DNA from: Donghicola mangrovi | GTDB taxonomy: Bacteria; Pseudomonadota; Alphaproteobacteria; Rhodobacterales; Rhodobacteraceae | Length of the DNA stretch: 64,000 bases | Assembly: GCF_013377535.1 (NCBI RefSeq) | Contig: NZ_JABCJE010000002.1 | Span: 558,001-622,000 of the forward strand | Reading direction: 5' to 3' | In this document: positions 8,005 to 16,573 of the stretch, one piece after another | How the letters are laid out: each line of letters begins with the position of its first letter | Numbering within the stretch: the first letter of the stretch is position 1 | Notes under the pieces: generated by a model | Told to the model about the DNA's origin: nothing | Seen by the model: only the letters and a program-made list of their open reading frames with translations | The model's database searches: none | Program-made: the position numbers and the translations under genes

Positions 8005-9828
8005 ATGACGATTCCTTTTGCAGACATCGCGGCTTATCTCGGGGGGCTTCACCCCTATGACGGGCTGACCGAAGGCGAGCGCAATGCCTTTGCCGCCGCC
8101 ATCGAAGTGATCGACCTGAACCCCGGTGACAGCGTTTACCGTCATGGTCAGCCGCTGGACGGGCTGTACATCGTCTATTCGGGCGTGGTCGAGGTCGTTG
8201 ATGCCAACGACATTCCCGTGTCCATCCTTGGGCCCCGCAATTCGTTCGGCGAACGGGGCCTCTTGCGCGAAGGGGTCGCCGTGACCTCTGCCACCGCGAC
8301 CGAGCCGACCATCCTGCTGATGCTGCCCAAGATGCAGTTCGCGGAGCTGGTCCACGACCATCAGGTCGCCCGCAAATTCTTTGACCGCTCGCGCACGACC
8401 ACCACCCGTGGCAGCGATCTGGCCACCAGCCGTGTCGAAAGCTTCATGCATCACTCGGCGTTCTTCTGCATGCCCGGCACCACGGTTCAGGACGCCGCCC
8501 GCGAGATGCGCGATCGCCATGTGTCCTGCCTCTGTGTCCTCGAAGATGACGCGCTGGTCGGCATCGTCACCAACCGTGATCTGACCGACAAAGCGTTGGC
8601 CGACGGGATGCCCGTCTCGACCCCCGTGGTCGATGTGATGACCAAGAACCCCATTACGCTGGAGCCTTCGGCTATCGGTTCGGACGTGCTGCACGCGATG
8701 ATGGAGCGCCGCATTGGCCACATACCAATCACCCAGAACGGTGTGCTGGTGGGGATCGTCACCCAGACCGACCTGACCCGCTTTCAGGCGGTTAGCTCGG
8801 CCGAGCTAGTGGCCGAGATCGCCCATGCCCCCGACGCCGAGGCGATGGCCGTGGTCACCGCCCGCATTCCCAAGCTGCTGGTTCAACTGGTCGCCGCTGG
8901 CAACCGGCACGAGGTTGTCACCCGCCTGATCACCGACGTGGCTGACACAGCCACCCGCCGCCTGCTTGCACTTGCCGAGGAAAAGCTTGGCACCCCGCCC
9001 GTCCCCTATTTGTGGGCCGCCTGCGGCAGCCAAGGGCGTCAGGAACAAACCGGCGTGTCGGATCAGGACAACTGCCTGATAATCGCTGACGGGGTGACCC
9101 ACGACCAGATGGACTATTTCCGCCGTCTGGCGCGCTTTGTCTGCGATGGGCTGAACACCTGCGGCTACGTCTATTGCCCCGGCGATATGATGGCCACCGC
9201 CGAGCGTTGGTGCCAGCCGCTCTCGGTCTGGCGCGGCTACTTCGACAACTGGATGAACAAACCCAGCCCCGAAGCGCAAATGCTGGCCAGCGTGATGTTC
9301 GACCTGCGCCCCATCGGCGGCGACACCTCGATGTTCAAGGACCTTCAGGCCGACACCCTGCGCAAGGCCGCGTCCAACAGCATCTTCGTGGCGCATATGA
9401 TCAGCAACTCGCTGAAACACACGCCGCCTTTGGGCCTGCTTCGGGGCTTTGCTACCATCCGCTCGGGCGAGCACAAGAACCAGATCGACCTGAAGCACAA
9501 CGGGGTTGTGCCGATCGCCGATCTTGGACGGGTCTATGCATTGCAAGGGCAGCTAACAGCCTTTAACACCCGCGCACGGCTCGAGGCGGCCGCAGGCGCG
9601 GGCCTGATTTCCGCTTCGGGCGGCAAGGATTTGCTGGATGCTTATGATCTGATCGCGGAAACGCGGCTCCAGCATCAGGCACGTTTGGTCAAGGCGGGTG
9701 AGGCGCCGGACAATTTCATGTCGCCAAGCAGCCTGTCGGATCTGGAACGCAGCCACCTGCGCGACGCCTTTGTGGTCGTCAAAGGGATGCAGGCTGCGCT
9801 TGGCCACGGGAAAGGTGCGCTGAGCTAA
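8005..9828 (+). CDS. cNMP-binding / CBS / DUF294 nucleotidyltransferase-like signalling protein
   Basis: A 607-residue soluble protein with four parts: a cyclic nucleotide-binding fold (about 20-125; GDSVYRHGQPLDGLYIVYSG), a CBS pair (about 150-285; HVSCLCVLEDDALVGIVTNRD and IGHIPITQNGVLVGIVTQTD in order), a DUF294 nucleotidyltransferase-like domain (about 310-450; CGSQGRQEQTGVSDQDN resembles the GSxxRxE...DxD signature of GlnD/GlnE-type enzymes) and a DUF294 C-terminal helical domain. CBS pairs bind adenosine nucleotides, so it may sense AMP/ATP ratio or cAMP and act on the neighbouring transporter or kinase. The reaction is unknown. The same family lies next to DUF4212/SSS pairs in other Proteobacteria. 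Confidence 0.9.
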   Translation: MTIPFADIAAYLGGLHPYDGLTEGERNAFAAAIEVIDLNPGDSVYRHGQPLDGLYIVYSGVVEVVDANDIPVSILGPRNSFGERGLLREGVAVTSATATEPTILLMLPKMQFAELVHDHQVARKFFDRSRTTTTRGSDLATSRVESFMHHSAFFCMPGTTVQDAAREMRDRHVSCLCVLEDDALVGIVTNRDLTDKALADGMPVSTPVVDVMTKNPITLEPSAIGSDVLHAMMERRIGHIPITQNGVLVGIVTQTDLTRFQAVSSAELVAEIAHAPDAEAMAVVTARIPKLLVQLVAAGNRHEVVTRLITDVADTATRRLLALAEEKLGTPPVPYLWAACGSQGRQEQTGVSDQDNCLIIADGVTHDQMDYFRRLARFVCDGLNTCGYVYCPGDMMATAERWCQPLSVWRGYFDNWMNKPSPEAQMLASVMFDLRPIGGDTSMFKDLQADTLRKAASNSIFVAHMISNSLKHTPPLGLLRGFATIRSGEHKNQIDLKHNGVVPIADLGRVYALQGQLTAFNTRARLEAAAGAGLISASGGKDLLDAYDLIAETRLQHQARLVKAGEAPDNFMSPSSLSDLERSHLRDAFVVVKGMQAALGHGKGALS

Positions 9829-9859
9829 GGAATTCACGCTTTCTGGGGAGGAAAAGCGC

Positions 9860-10381
9860 ATGTTGTGGGGATTTGTAGCCGTAATCGCCGCCGGTTTCGG
9901 TGGCGCAGGTCTGGCCGTTATTCTGAACAAGATCACCCGTGGCCGCACGCCGAAATGGCTGACGCCCGCCGCTGCCGCTGTGGCCATGCTGGTGACCGCC
10001 ATCAGCAACGAATACACGTGGTTCGCCCAAAGTCAGGCGAACCTGAAGCCCGGCGTTGTGGTGGTGAACACCATGGAAACCAGCGCCTTTTACCGTCCGT
10101 GGACCTATGTCTACCCGATGACCGAAGGCTTTGTCGCGCTGGACACCAACACGCTGACCGATCACCCCTCGGGGGCGGGCCGGGTGACGGGGGACCTCTA
10201 TCTCTTTGGCCGCTGGGCCAATACCGAGCATTTGCAGGTTCTGTTCGACTGCCCGACGGGCCGCACACTGCCGATGATTCCGGGTGAAAACTATGATACC
10301 GTCACAACCGAGGATTTTCCTGATGCGGGTGGTGACAGCCAGATGATCACCGCCGCCTGTCAGGGACGGGAGGGCAAGTGA
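9860..10381 (+). CDS. Conserved hypothetical membrane protein, acetate cluster
   Basis: A 173-residue protein with two N-terminal membrane segments (about 2-22 and 33-50) and a hydrophilic remainder of about 120 residues, probably outside the cytosol. GGGGAGGAAAAG lies just upstream of the ATG. Its stop overlaps the exonuclease start by one base (TGATG), so the two are translationally coupled. I recognise no domain. Position between the CBS/DUF294 protein and the membrane exonuclease suggests it belongs to the same complex or pathway (inference). Confidence 0.75.
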   Translation: MLWGFVAVIAAGFGGAGLAVILNKITRGRTPKWLTPAAAAVAMLVTAISNEYTWFAQSQANLKPGVVVVNTMETSAFYRPWTYVYPMTEGFVALDTNTLTDHPSGAGRVTGDLYLFGRWANTEHLQVLFDCPTGRTLPMIPGENYDTVTTEDFPDAGGDSQMITAACQGREGK

Positions 10382-11796
10382 TGTTTACCCATCTTGGACT
10401 GCGCCTTCGGATATTTCTGATGTTCGCGGGCTTTGCTGCCTTTTTGGTCGGCGTTGTTTCGGTTGCGCTCTATCTGGGGTGGCGGCAATCCTATGCCGCG
10501 CCGGATGGCTATATCACCTCGGGGATTTTCGCGGGGTTCGGCATTCTGGGCTCGTCCGCCGCCATGTGGCTGCTGTTCGATGAGAACGTCGCCAAGCCGA
10601 TCCTGCGTCTGTCCGCCCATCTGCGCACCCGCGCCCATTCCGGTGCCAAGGTCGAGCTGACCGGCGATGACGCCAAATACCTTGGCGATCTGGCCCCCGC
10701 CGCCCAAGCGATCAGCCACGAGCTGACCAACTCGACCTTCTCCAAGGCCGAAGCGGTGGCCGATGCCACGGCCCGTCTGGCAGCCGAGCGGGATCACCTG
10801 ACCGCACTGCTCACTGAAATTCCCGTGGCGATGATCCTTGTGAACCCGTCGCACCAGATCGTCCTCTATGATGGGCAGGCCGCCGAGGTTCTGAACCAGA
10901 TCGCGCCGCCCCGCATGGGGGCCTCGATCACCGAGTTTCTGGATGAAAAGGCCCTGCTGAACGCCCATTGCAAGCTGGTGAAAACCGGCCAAGAGGTTCA
11001 GTGCACCCTGCCCGACGCCCACCGCCAGCAGGAATACGAGGCCAAGCTGCGCCCCTTGGGGAATGGCAGCGGCTATATGATCGCGATCGACAGTGCCAAG
11101 GCGCTGATCTCGCCCAATGCCAGCCGCCCGCTGACCTATGATTTCGCGCTGATGAACCGCCCTGTGGACCATGCCCACGCGGATATGGCCCTGTCGGATC
11201 TGAGCTATGTGGTCTTTGACACGGAAACCACGGGCCTTCTGCCGCACAAGGACGATGTGGTGCAGCTGGGGGCGATGCGCGTCCTGCGGGGCCGCATTGT
11301 CGAGAGCGAGATGATCGACACTCTGGTCGATCCCAAGCGTCCGATCCCCCCCGCCAGCACCAAGGTTCACGGGATCAGCGACAACATGGTGCGCGGGGCC
11401 CCCGATTTCGACGTGGTGACGCGCAAGTTCCATTCCTTCTGCAAGGGGTCGGTGATTGTGGCCCACAACGCGCCCTTCGACATGGCCTTTCTGCACCGTC
11501 AGAGCAAACAGGTGGGCGTGAATTTCGACCACCCCATTCTGGACACGGTGCTGGTCTCGGCGGTGCTGTTCGGCGCCTCGGCCAAGCACACGCTGGATGC
11601 GATCTGCGACCGTCTCGGGATCACCATTCCTGAAAAGCTGCGCCACACAGCTTTGGGGGACGCCCGCGCCACTGCCGAAGTTTTGTGCGCCATGATCCCC
11701 ATGCTCGAGGCGCAGGGAATGCACACATTCGGTGACGTGATCCGTGAAACTCGCAAGCACGGCAGGCTGTTACAGGATCTCAATACCCCCGCCTGA
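10381..11796 (+). CDS. Membrane-anchored 3'-5' exonuclease, DnaQ-like with PAS-type region
   Basis: A 471-residue protein with two membrane segments (about 9-31 and 44-64), a HAMP-like stretch (about 70-140), a PAS-like region (about 145-235) and a DEDDh exonuclease domain (about 275-450). The catalytic set is readable: Asp and Glu in VFDTETTGL, Asp in NAPFDMAFL, and His and Asp in HTALGDARAT. The layout resembles a sensor kinase whose output domain has been replaced by a nuclease. The ATG at 10381 overlaps the previous stop; a GTG three bases earlier is less likely. Replicative epsilon subunits lack the membrane part, so this is not the core DnaQ. Substrate unknown. Confidence 0.88.
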   Translation: MFTHLGLRLRIFLMFAGFAAFLVGVVSVALYLGWRQSYAAPDGYITSGIFAGFGILGSSAAMWLLFDENVAKPILRLSAHLRTRAHSGAKVELTGDDAKYLGDLAPAAQAISHELTNSTFSKAEAVADATARLAAERDHLTALLTEIPVAMILVNPSHQIVLYDGQAAEVLNQIAPPRMGASITEFLDEKALLNAHCKLVKTGQEVQCTLPDAHRQQEYEAKLRPLGNGSGYMIAIDSAKALISPNASRPLTYDFALMNRPVDHAHADMALSDLSYVVFDTETTGLLPHKDDVVQLGAMRVLRGRIVESEMIDTLVDPKRPIPPASTKVHGISDNMVRGAPDFDVVTRKFHSFCKGSVIVAHNAPFDMAFLHRQSKQVGVNFDHPILDTVLVSAVLFGASAKHTLDAICDRLGITIPEKLRHTALGDARATAEVLCAMIPMLEAQGMHTFGDVIRETRKHGRLLQDLNTPA

Positions 11797-11889
11797 CTCA
11801 CAATCGTTCGATTTCGGGAAACAGAGACTACCCATGGCGGCGCGGTCTGTTATCTGTAGATGACAGACCACGACCGTCAGAGAGGCTGA

Positions 11890-12570
11890 ATGCAGGGTTT
11901 CAAACGCTACGCGATCTACTACCACCCCGAACCGTCGGCCTTTGCCGATTTTGGCAAGCGTTGGCTTGGGTGGGATCCTGTGGCGGGATGCGATATCCCT
12001 CATCCGCCCTATGATCTGCCGATGGACCAGATCACCAAAACGCCCCGCAAATACGGCTTTCATGGCACGGTCAAACCGCCCTTCCGCCTGGCCCGAGGGG
12101 TGGATATCGGCGCGCTGCACGTCACCGCGCAGGCCCTGATGGCCGGCCTGTCCCCCGTGCGGCTTGAGGGGTTGAAGCTGACCCGTATCGGCGGTTTTCT
12201 GGCGCTGGTCCCCGAGGGCGACACGTCTGAGCTGCGCACCATGGCGGGCAAAGTGGTGCAGGCGCTCGATGCCTTTCGCGCGCCCTTGACGGACGCGGAC
12301 ATCGCGCGACGGAACCCTGCCCGCCTGACCGAAAACCAGCTCGAGCTACTGCACCGCTGGGGGTATCCCTATGTGATGGACGAGTTCCGGTTCCACCTGA
12401 CCCTGACCAGCCGTGTCACCCCCGAACTGGCCGAACAAACCCGCGCCCTCTTGGACCAAGAGCTGCCAGAACTGATGCCGCGCCCGTTCAAGATCCGGTC
12501 CCTCTGCCTTTATGGCGAGGCCGATGACGGGCACTTCCACATGCTGCACCGCTACCCTTTCGGTGGGTAG
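11890..12570 (+). CDS. DUF1045 protein (2H phosphoesterase-like, phosphonate-associated)
   Basis: A 226-residue cytosolic protein of the DUF1045 family, whose members occur in C-P lyase (phn) gene clusters. Two His-containing motifs are visible, HGTVKPPF (about 58-65) and FHLTLT (about 164-169). They fit the H-x-T/S pattern of the 2H phosphoesterase fold, which acts on cyclic or 2',5'-linked phosphates. GAGAGG precedes the ATG. It lies 105 bases before a PhnM-like gene on the same strand. No phnGHIJKL genes are in the window, so its role here is uncertain. Confidence 0.85.
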   Translation: MQGFKRYAIYYHPEPSAFADFGKRWLGWDPVAGCDIPHPPYDLPMDQITKTPRKYGFHGTVKPPFRLARGVDIGALHVTAQALMAGLSPVRLEGLKLTRIGGFLALVPEGDTSELRTMAGKVVQALDAFRAPLTDADIARRNPARLTENQLELLHRWGYPYVMDEFRFHLTLTSRVTPELAEQTRALLDQELPELMPRPFKIRSLCLYGEADDGHFHMLHRYPFGG

Positions 12571-12675
12571 AAGCAAGGAAAACCCCCACAATTTTGCCGG
12601 TTGTTCGCGGCAAATGTCATACACCCGAAACAATGGGCAGCTATCACACTCGGAAATTCCTAGCCGAGCAGAACG

Positions 12676-13902
12676 ATGTCCCGTCTCCTTCCGCCCCTGC
12701 GCCTTGTGGGTGCAACGATCTTGCGCGATGGCGCACTACAGGCCCGTTCGATCGCGATCGAGGACGGACGGATCACCCGTGGCCCGCTGCCTGAAATCGA
12801 CCTGACCGGCTATCTGGTGCTGCCGGGGATGGTCGATCTGCACGGCAGTTCCTTTACCCGCCATCTGGCCCCGCGCCCTGCGGCGCAGTTTGATCCGATG
12901 ACGGCCCTTGCCGCCACAGACCGCGAAGCTGCGGCCAACGGCGTGACCACAGCCTATCTGTCCCAAGGCTGGTCTTGGCAGGGCGGCCTGCGCGGCCCCG
13001 ATTTTGCGGAAACGCTGATGTCGGCCCTGCGCCGCTACCGCGCGCAATCCTTGACCGACCTGCGGATGTCCCTGGAATGCGAGACCCACATGGTGGACAC
13101 CGCCGCGCGCCTGATGGCTGCGGTGCGGTCCTATGATGTGGGCCGCCTGGTGTTTCACAACACCCTCGATGACACACTGGAGCACCTGCGCGAACGCCAG
13201 ATGCACGGCAGCGATCCTCTGTCCGTGGACGAAGGCAGTGCACAGGAATACCGCCTGCGTCTGCGCCGCGCCCAAGAGCGGTCCAAGGAAGTGCCCCGTC
13301 ACCTCTGCCGCTTGGCCGAGGCGTTCGACGACATGGGCGTGATCTATGGCAGCAACGGCGATTTCGACGGCGAGACCCGCGAGAGCTATGCGATGATCGG
13401 CGCTAAGCAGTGTGAATTCCCGCGGTCGCGCCGCGCTGCGGCTGCCGCCAAGGCAATGGGCGATCCGGTGATCCTATCCGCCCCCGATACCACGCACCCC
13501 AAAGGCCAGTTCAGCGCCCTATCCACGATCGACCTGATCAAGGAAAACACCTGCGACGCGCTGGCCTCGGACTATTACTACCCGTCGATGCTGCATGCGG
13601 TTTGGATGCTGGTCGACATGCACGGAATGTCCCTGCCCGCCGCATGGTCACTCGTGTCCGAACGGCCCGCGCAAATCATGCGCTTGCCGGATCGCGGCAC
13701 CCTGACCCAAGGCCGCCGCGCCGATCTGGTCATCCTGCACGAGCAGACCCGCCGCATCGAAGCGACCATCGTGGGCGGCCGTCTGGCTTATATGGCGGGC
13801 GAAGCGGGCGCGCGTTTTCTGGGGCACACCCCCGAGGAAACCGCCTTTGCCGTTAGACCGAGCAGATCGCAGGCCAGCCTGCCTCAAATCCAGCGAAATT
13901 GA
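12676..13902 (+). CDS. PhnM-like amidohydrolase with altered metal-binding residues
   Basis: A 408-residue protein aligning over its whole length with PhnM, the alpha-D-ribose 1-methylphosphonate 5-triphosphate diphosphatase of the C-P lyase pathway. The fold landmarks LVLPGMVDLH, NGVTTAYL, LASDYYYPSML and GRRADLVILH are present. However, the PhnM first-strand motif H-x-D is here HGS (DLHGSSFTRH), and the region of the SHDD motif reads GSNGDFD, so a metal-binding Asp and a His are replaced. The last-strand Asp (SDYY) remains. It may be a paralogue with another activity or a non-catalytic homologue. DUF1045 is its only phosphonate-type neighbour. Confidence 0.82.
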   Translation: MSRLLPPLRLVGATILRDGALQARSIAIEDGRITRGPLPEIDLTGYLVLPGMVDLHGSSFTRHLAPRPAAQFDPMTALAATDREAAANGVTTAYLSQGWSWQGGLRGPDFAETLMSALRRYRAQSLTDLRMSLECETHMVDTAARLMAAVRSYDVGRLVFHNTLDDTLEHLRERQMHGSDPLSVDEGSAQEYRLRLRRAQERSKEVPRHLCRLAEAFDDMGVIYGSNGDFDGETRESYAMIGAKQCEFPRSRRAAAAAKAMGDPVILSAPDTTHPKGQFSALSTIDLIKENTCDALASDYYYPSMLHAVWMLVDMHGMSLPAAWSLVSERPAQIMRLPDRGTLTQGRRADLVILHEQTRRIEATIVGGRLAYMAGEAGARFLGHTPEETAFAVRPSRSQASLPQIQRN

Positions 13903-14507
13903 CGCGAAGTTAAGTTTATCCTCGTCGTGAATGACCTTTTGCTGTATAGCTTACCTATACTTAAGGTCATTTCATTACCAAAAAGGGGCAGCCTCATCGC
14001 TGCCCCATTTTTATTTTGGCACTTTCCCCTGATTATAATGAGAAATTTTGTCGAACTCATTCACTGAAATTCGCTTTGCGGAATACGAATGATGACAAAA
14101 CAAATATGCAACATTTAATTTTGAATAACTATTCTGAGGCTCAACTTTCCGGCCAAATCCTCAATATTTCTTAAGTTTCGATTACGTAAGGGGCTTCACT
14201 ATTTCATCCCCATGCAGACCATGGCCAGAAAAATCAAAAAAATTCAGATGGTCTGATTGAATAGACCCGAATTCACTCAAGCCTGACTAACAGACACTGC
14301 AATTGCGGCAATTTTTGCCGCACCGCCGCACCCCCGCATATTTGCGCCACAACACGCCATGCATTGCATTATTGTGCCTCCACCCAACTCCCTCGCGTCC
14401 CTGCATTTTTCACCAAAATTTGCGCCAAAGACTGGCACTCTGATCCTGCCGCAATACATGTAAGAGACAGCCGGAAACAAGAATCACCAAACGGTCACGA
14501 GGCTTTG
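13903..14507. other. Noncoding AT-rich stretch with several inverted repeats
   Basis: About 600 bases without a supportable gene, AT-rich relative to its surroundings. It holds AATGACCTT/AAGGTCATT (13930-13938 and 13963-13971), a terminator (13985-14012), CAGACCAT/ATGGTCTG (14215-14222 and 14248-14255) and a perfect hairpin TGCGGCAA TTT TTGCCGCA (14304-14322). Structured RNAs or operators are possible. Confidence 0.6.
13985..14012 (+). terminator. Rho-independent terminator downstream of the phnM-like gene
   Basis: GGGGCAG / CTGCCCC with an 8-base loop, followed by ATTTTTATTTT. It lies 82 bases beyond the stop of the PhnM-like gene, after an inverted repeat that could be part of a small RNA ending here. 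Confidence 0.8.
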
Positions 14508-14600
14508 ATGCAGAGACTTTCCCAGCCCCGAAAAGTGGACCTCGGACGCGAAACATGGTTTGACCTGTTCTCAGCCGCGAACGTCCGAAAGGTAGCCTGA
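14508..14600 (+). CDS. Possible 30-residue leader peptide coupled to the flavin reductase
   Basis: ATG at 14508 is preceded by ACGAGG at 14498-14502. The frame runs 30 residues and stops at 14598-14600, overlapping the flavin reductase ATG as TGATG. The peptide is basic and aromatic-rich in the middle (ETWFDLF). No family is recognised. The overlap and ribosome site make translation plausible; it could be a leader that couples translation, or chance. Confidence 0.35.
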   Translation: MQRLSQPRKVDLGRETWFDLFSAANVRKVA

Positions 14601-15112
14601 TGACGCATGTGACCGCCCTCGACGGATTTGTCCCCACACCGGATCGCCAGCGGGAGTTCCGCAATGTTCTGGGATGCTTCGGGACGGGCGTGACTGTCGT
14701 CACCTGCATGACCGACCGTGGCCCCATGGGGATCACCGCCAACAGCTTTAGCGCCGTGTCGCTGGAGCCGCCCTTGGTCCTCTGGTGCCCGGCGCACAGT
14801 TCTCATCGGTTCAAGGCGTTTGCCAGCGCGCGCCACTACGCCATTCAGGTTCTGGCCCAAGGGCAAAAGGATCTGGGGCTTGCCTTTGCCAAGGACGGGT
14901 TCTCCTTTGACCACTGCGCGTGGGAGCAGAACGAATGGGGCGTGCCGGTGCTGACCGAAACCTTGGCCCGTTTTGAATGCGAGGCTCACGCCCTGCACGA
15001 GGCCGGCGATCACGCGATTGCCGTTGGCCGCGTTCTGCGGGCCCACGCCAACGAAGGCACGCCGCTGCTCTTCACCCAAGGGACATACGGCAGTTTCACC
15101 CCGTTCGACTAA
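14600..15112 (+). CDS. Flavin reductase family protein
   Basis: A 170-residue flavin reductase-like FMN-binding protein that supplies reduced FMN or FAD to a monooxygenase using NAD(P)H. Typical landmarks are FGTGVTVVTC, GPMGITANSFSAVSLEPPLVL (read in order) and a late HAIAVGRVL. The length matches the short-chain HpaC/RutF/SsuE-like class. No oxygenase partner lies next to it, so the partner enzyme is unknown. Its ATG overlaps a possible 30-residue frame. Confidence 0.88.
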   Translation: MTHVTALDGFVPTPDRQREFRNVLGCFGTGVTVVTCMTDRGPMGITANSFSAVSLEPPLVLWCPAHSSHRFKAFASARHYAIQVLAQGQKDLGLAFAKDGFSFDHCAWEQNEWGVPVLTETLARFECEAHALHEAGDHAIAVGRVLRAHANEGTPLLFTQGTYGSFTPFD

Positions 15113-15274
15113 GGCGCCATCAAACCGAGAATCTGCAATTTTTAGGGGAAATCCCCGACGAAGCAGGTTGATGAGGCGCTCAATTCTTGATCACCGAAAG
15201 TCTGGATTGCTGAATTGCACGTCTTTTTGAAAATTCTGTTGTGATGAATTTTTAGACCTCCAGCCAGATATGGC

Positions 15275-15289
15275 GCACTATTTTTGTGC
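15275..15289. promoter_or_regulatory. Candidate NtrC binding site upstream of amtB
   Basis: GCAC-N7-GTGC matches the NtrC consensus core. It lies 109 bases before the amtB start. No sigma-54 -24/-12 pair is visible nearby. In Rhodobacter, NtrC is known to activate sigma-70-type promoters, which would fit. It is followed at once by a 14-base palindrome, CATTTTGCAAAATG (15289-15302). Confidence 0.5.
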
Positions 15290-15397
15290 ATTTTGCAAAA
15301 TGACCATGATTTATGCGATCCACTTAACGATTGCAGCTTTCTTCCGCGTTCTTTGTACGTATGCCTCCCGCAACCAAAAACGCAGGAGGAATGAGTT

Positions 15398-16573
15398 ATG
15401 AATGGAGCAGATACCGCCTGGATCCTCGTGGCGACCGCTCTTGTACTGTTCATGTCCCTGCCCGGTCTCGCCATGTTCTATGGCGGTCTTGTCCGGGCGC
15501 GGAACGTGCTTTCAGTATTTATGCACGTCTTTATGATCGCCGCACTGATGAGCATCCTTTGGCTCGCCGGTGGCTACTCGATCGCCTTTGGCGACGGCAA
15601 CGGATTCTGGGGTGGCCTTGGCAAGGCGTTCCTGAACGGCGTCACCGCAGACAGCCTGTCGGGCACCCTGCCCGAGGTTCTGTTCTTTGCCTTCCAGATG
15701 ACCTTTGCGATCATCACCCCCGCGCTGATCGTCGGCGCCTATGTCGAGCGTATCGGCTTTGGCTTTGTGCTGATCTTCTCGGCTCTGTGGATGCTGCTGG
15801 TGTACGCACCCGTGACCCACTGGATCTGGGGCGGCGGCATGATGGCAGACGGTGGCATTTTCGGCGAAACCGGCACCAAAGACTTTGCCGGTGGTATCGT
15901 CGTGCACGAGACCGCAGGTCTGGCCGCGCTGCTGATCGCAGTCATGCTGGGTCACCGCCGCGAGAACACCAAGCCCCCGCACAACCCCGGTATGGTTGCC
16001 GCTGGCGCCGGTATGCTGTGGGTCGGTTGGTTCGGCTTTAACGGTGGCTCGCAGCTGGCAGCCGATGGTGGCGCAGCGATGGCGCTGACAGTGACCCATA
16101 TCTCGGCCGCTGCGGCGACCCTGACCTGGGCCATGTGGGAACGCATCAAGTTCGGCCGCGCCTCGCTGGTTGGCGCTGTGACCGGCACCATTGCGGGTCT
16201 GGCCTCGATCACCCCTGCGTCGGGCTTTGTCGGTCCGATCCCCGCGCTGATCATCGGCCTGATCGCTGGTGTTCTGTGTCAGGAAGCCGTGAACCTGTTC
16301 CGCAACAAGCTGAAAATCGACGACACTCTGGACGTGTTCGCGGTTCACGGTGTGGGCGGTATCTTTGGCACCATCATGATCGCGGTCTTCGGGGCTGGTA
16401 CCTTTGCCGCGCAGCTTGGCGCACTGGCCATCGTCGGCGTCTACACGCTGGTTGTGACCTTTGTTCTGGTCAAGGTCGTCTCGATCTTTGCACCGCTGCG
16501 CGTGTCGGCCGAAATCGAGCACGAAGGTCTCGATTTGGCCGTTCACGGCGAGCGTGCCTACCACCACGACTAA
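15398..16573 (+). CDS. amtB: Ammonium transporter AmtB
   Basis: Amt/MEP/Rh ammonium channel, 391 residues, eleven expected membrane helices. Key residues are visible: the periplasmic Phe gate in QMTFAIITPAL, and the twin His of the pore in VVHETAGLAAL and FAVHGVGGIFG. AGGAGGA lies 7 bases before the ATG. There is no cleavable signal peptide and no glnK within reach, although glnK-amtB is the usual operon; the PII partner must be encoded elsewhere. The stop overlaps the convergent glycerate kinase stop by four bases. The NtrC-like site upstream implies nitrogen-limitation control. Confidence 0.95.
   Translation: MNGADTAWILVATALVLFMSLPGLAMFYGGLVRARNVLSVFMHVFMIAALMSILWLAGGYSIAFGDGNGFWGGLGKAFLNGVTADSLSGTLPEVLFFAFQMTFAIITPALIVGAYVERIGFGFVLIFSALWMLLVYAPVTHWIWGGGMMADGGIFGETGTKDFAGGIVVHETAGLAALLIAVMLGHRRENTKPPHNPGMVAAGAGMLWVGWFGFNGGSQLAADGGAAMALTVTHISAAAATLTWAMWERIKFGRASLVGAVTGTIAGLASITPASGFVGPIPALIIGLIAGVLCQEAVNLFRNKLKIDDTLDVFAVHGVGGIFGTIMIAVFGAGTFAAQLGALAIVGVYTLVVTFVLVKVVSIFAPLRVSAEIEHEGLDLAVHGERAYHHD

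Noticed and set aside
14364-14507. A longer 78-residue version of the small frame before the flavin reductase
   Set aside because: The upstream part has no ribosome site and runs through the hairpin region; only the last 30 codons have a plausible start.
15240-15397. Sigma-54 promoter upstream of amtB
   Set aside because: TGGC at 15271 lacks a GC pair at the required -12 distance.
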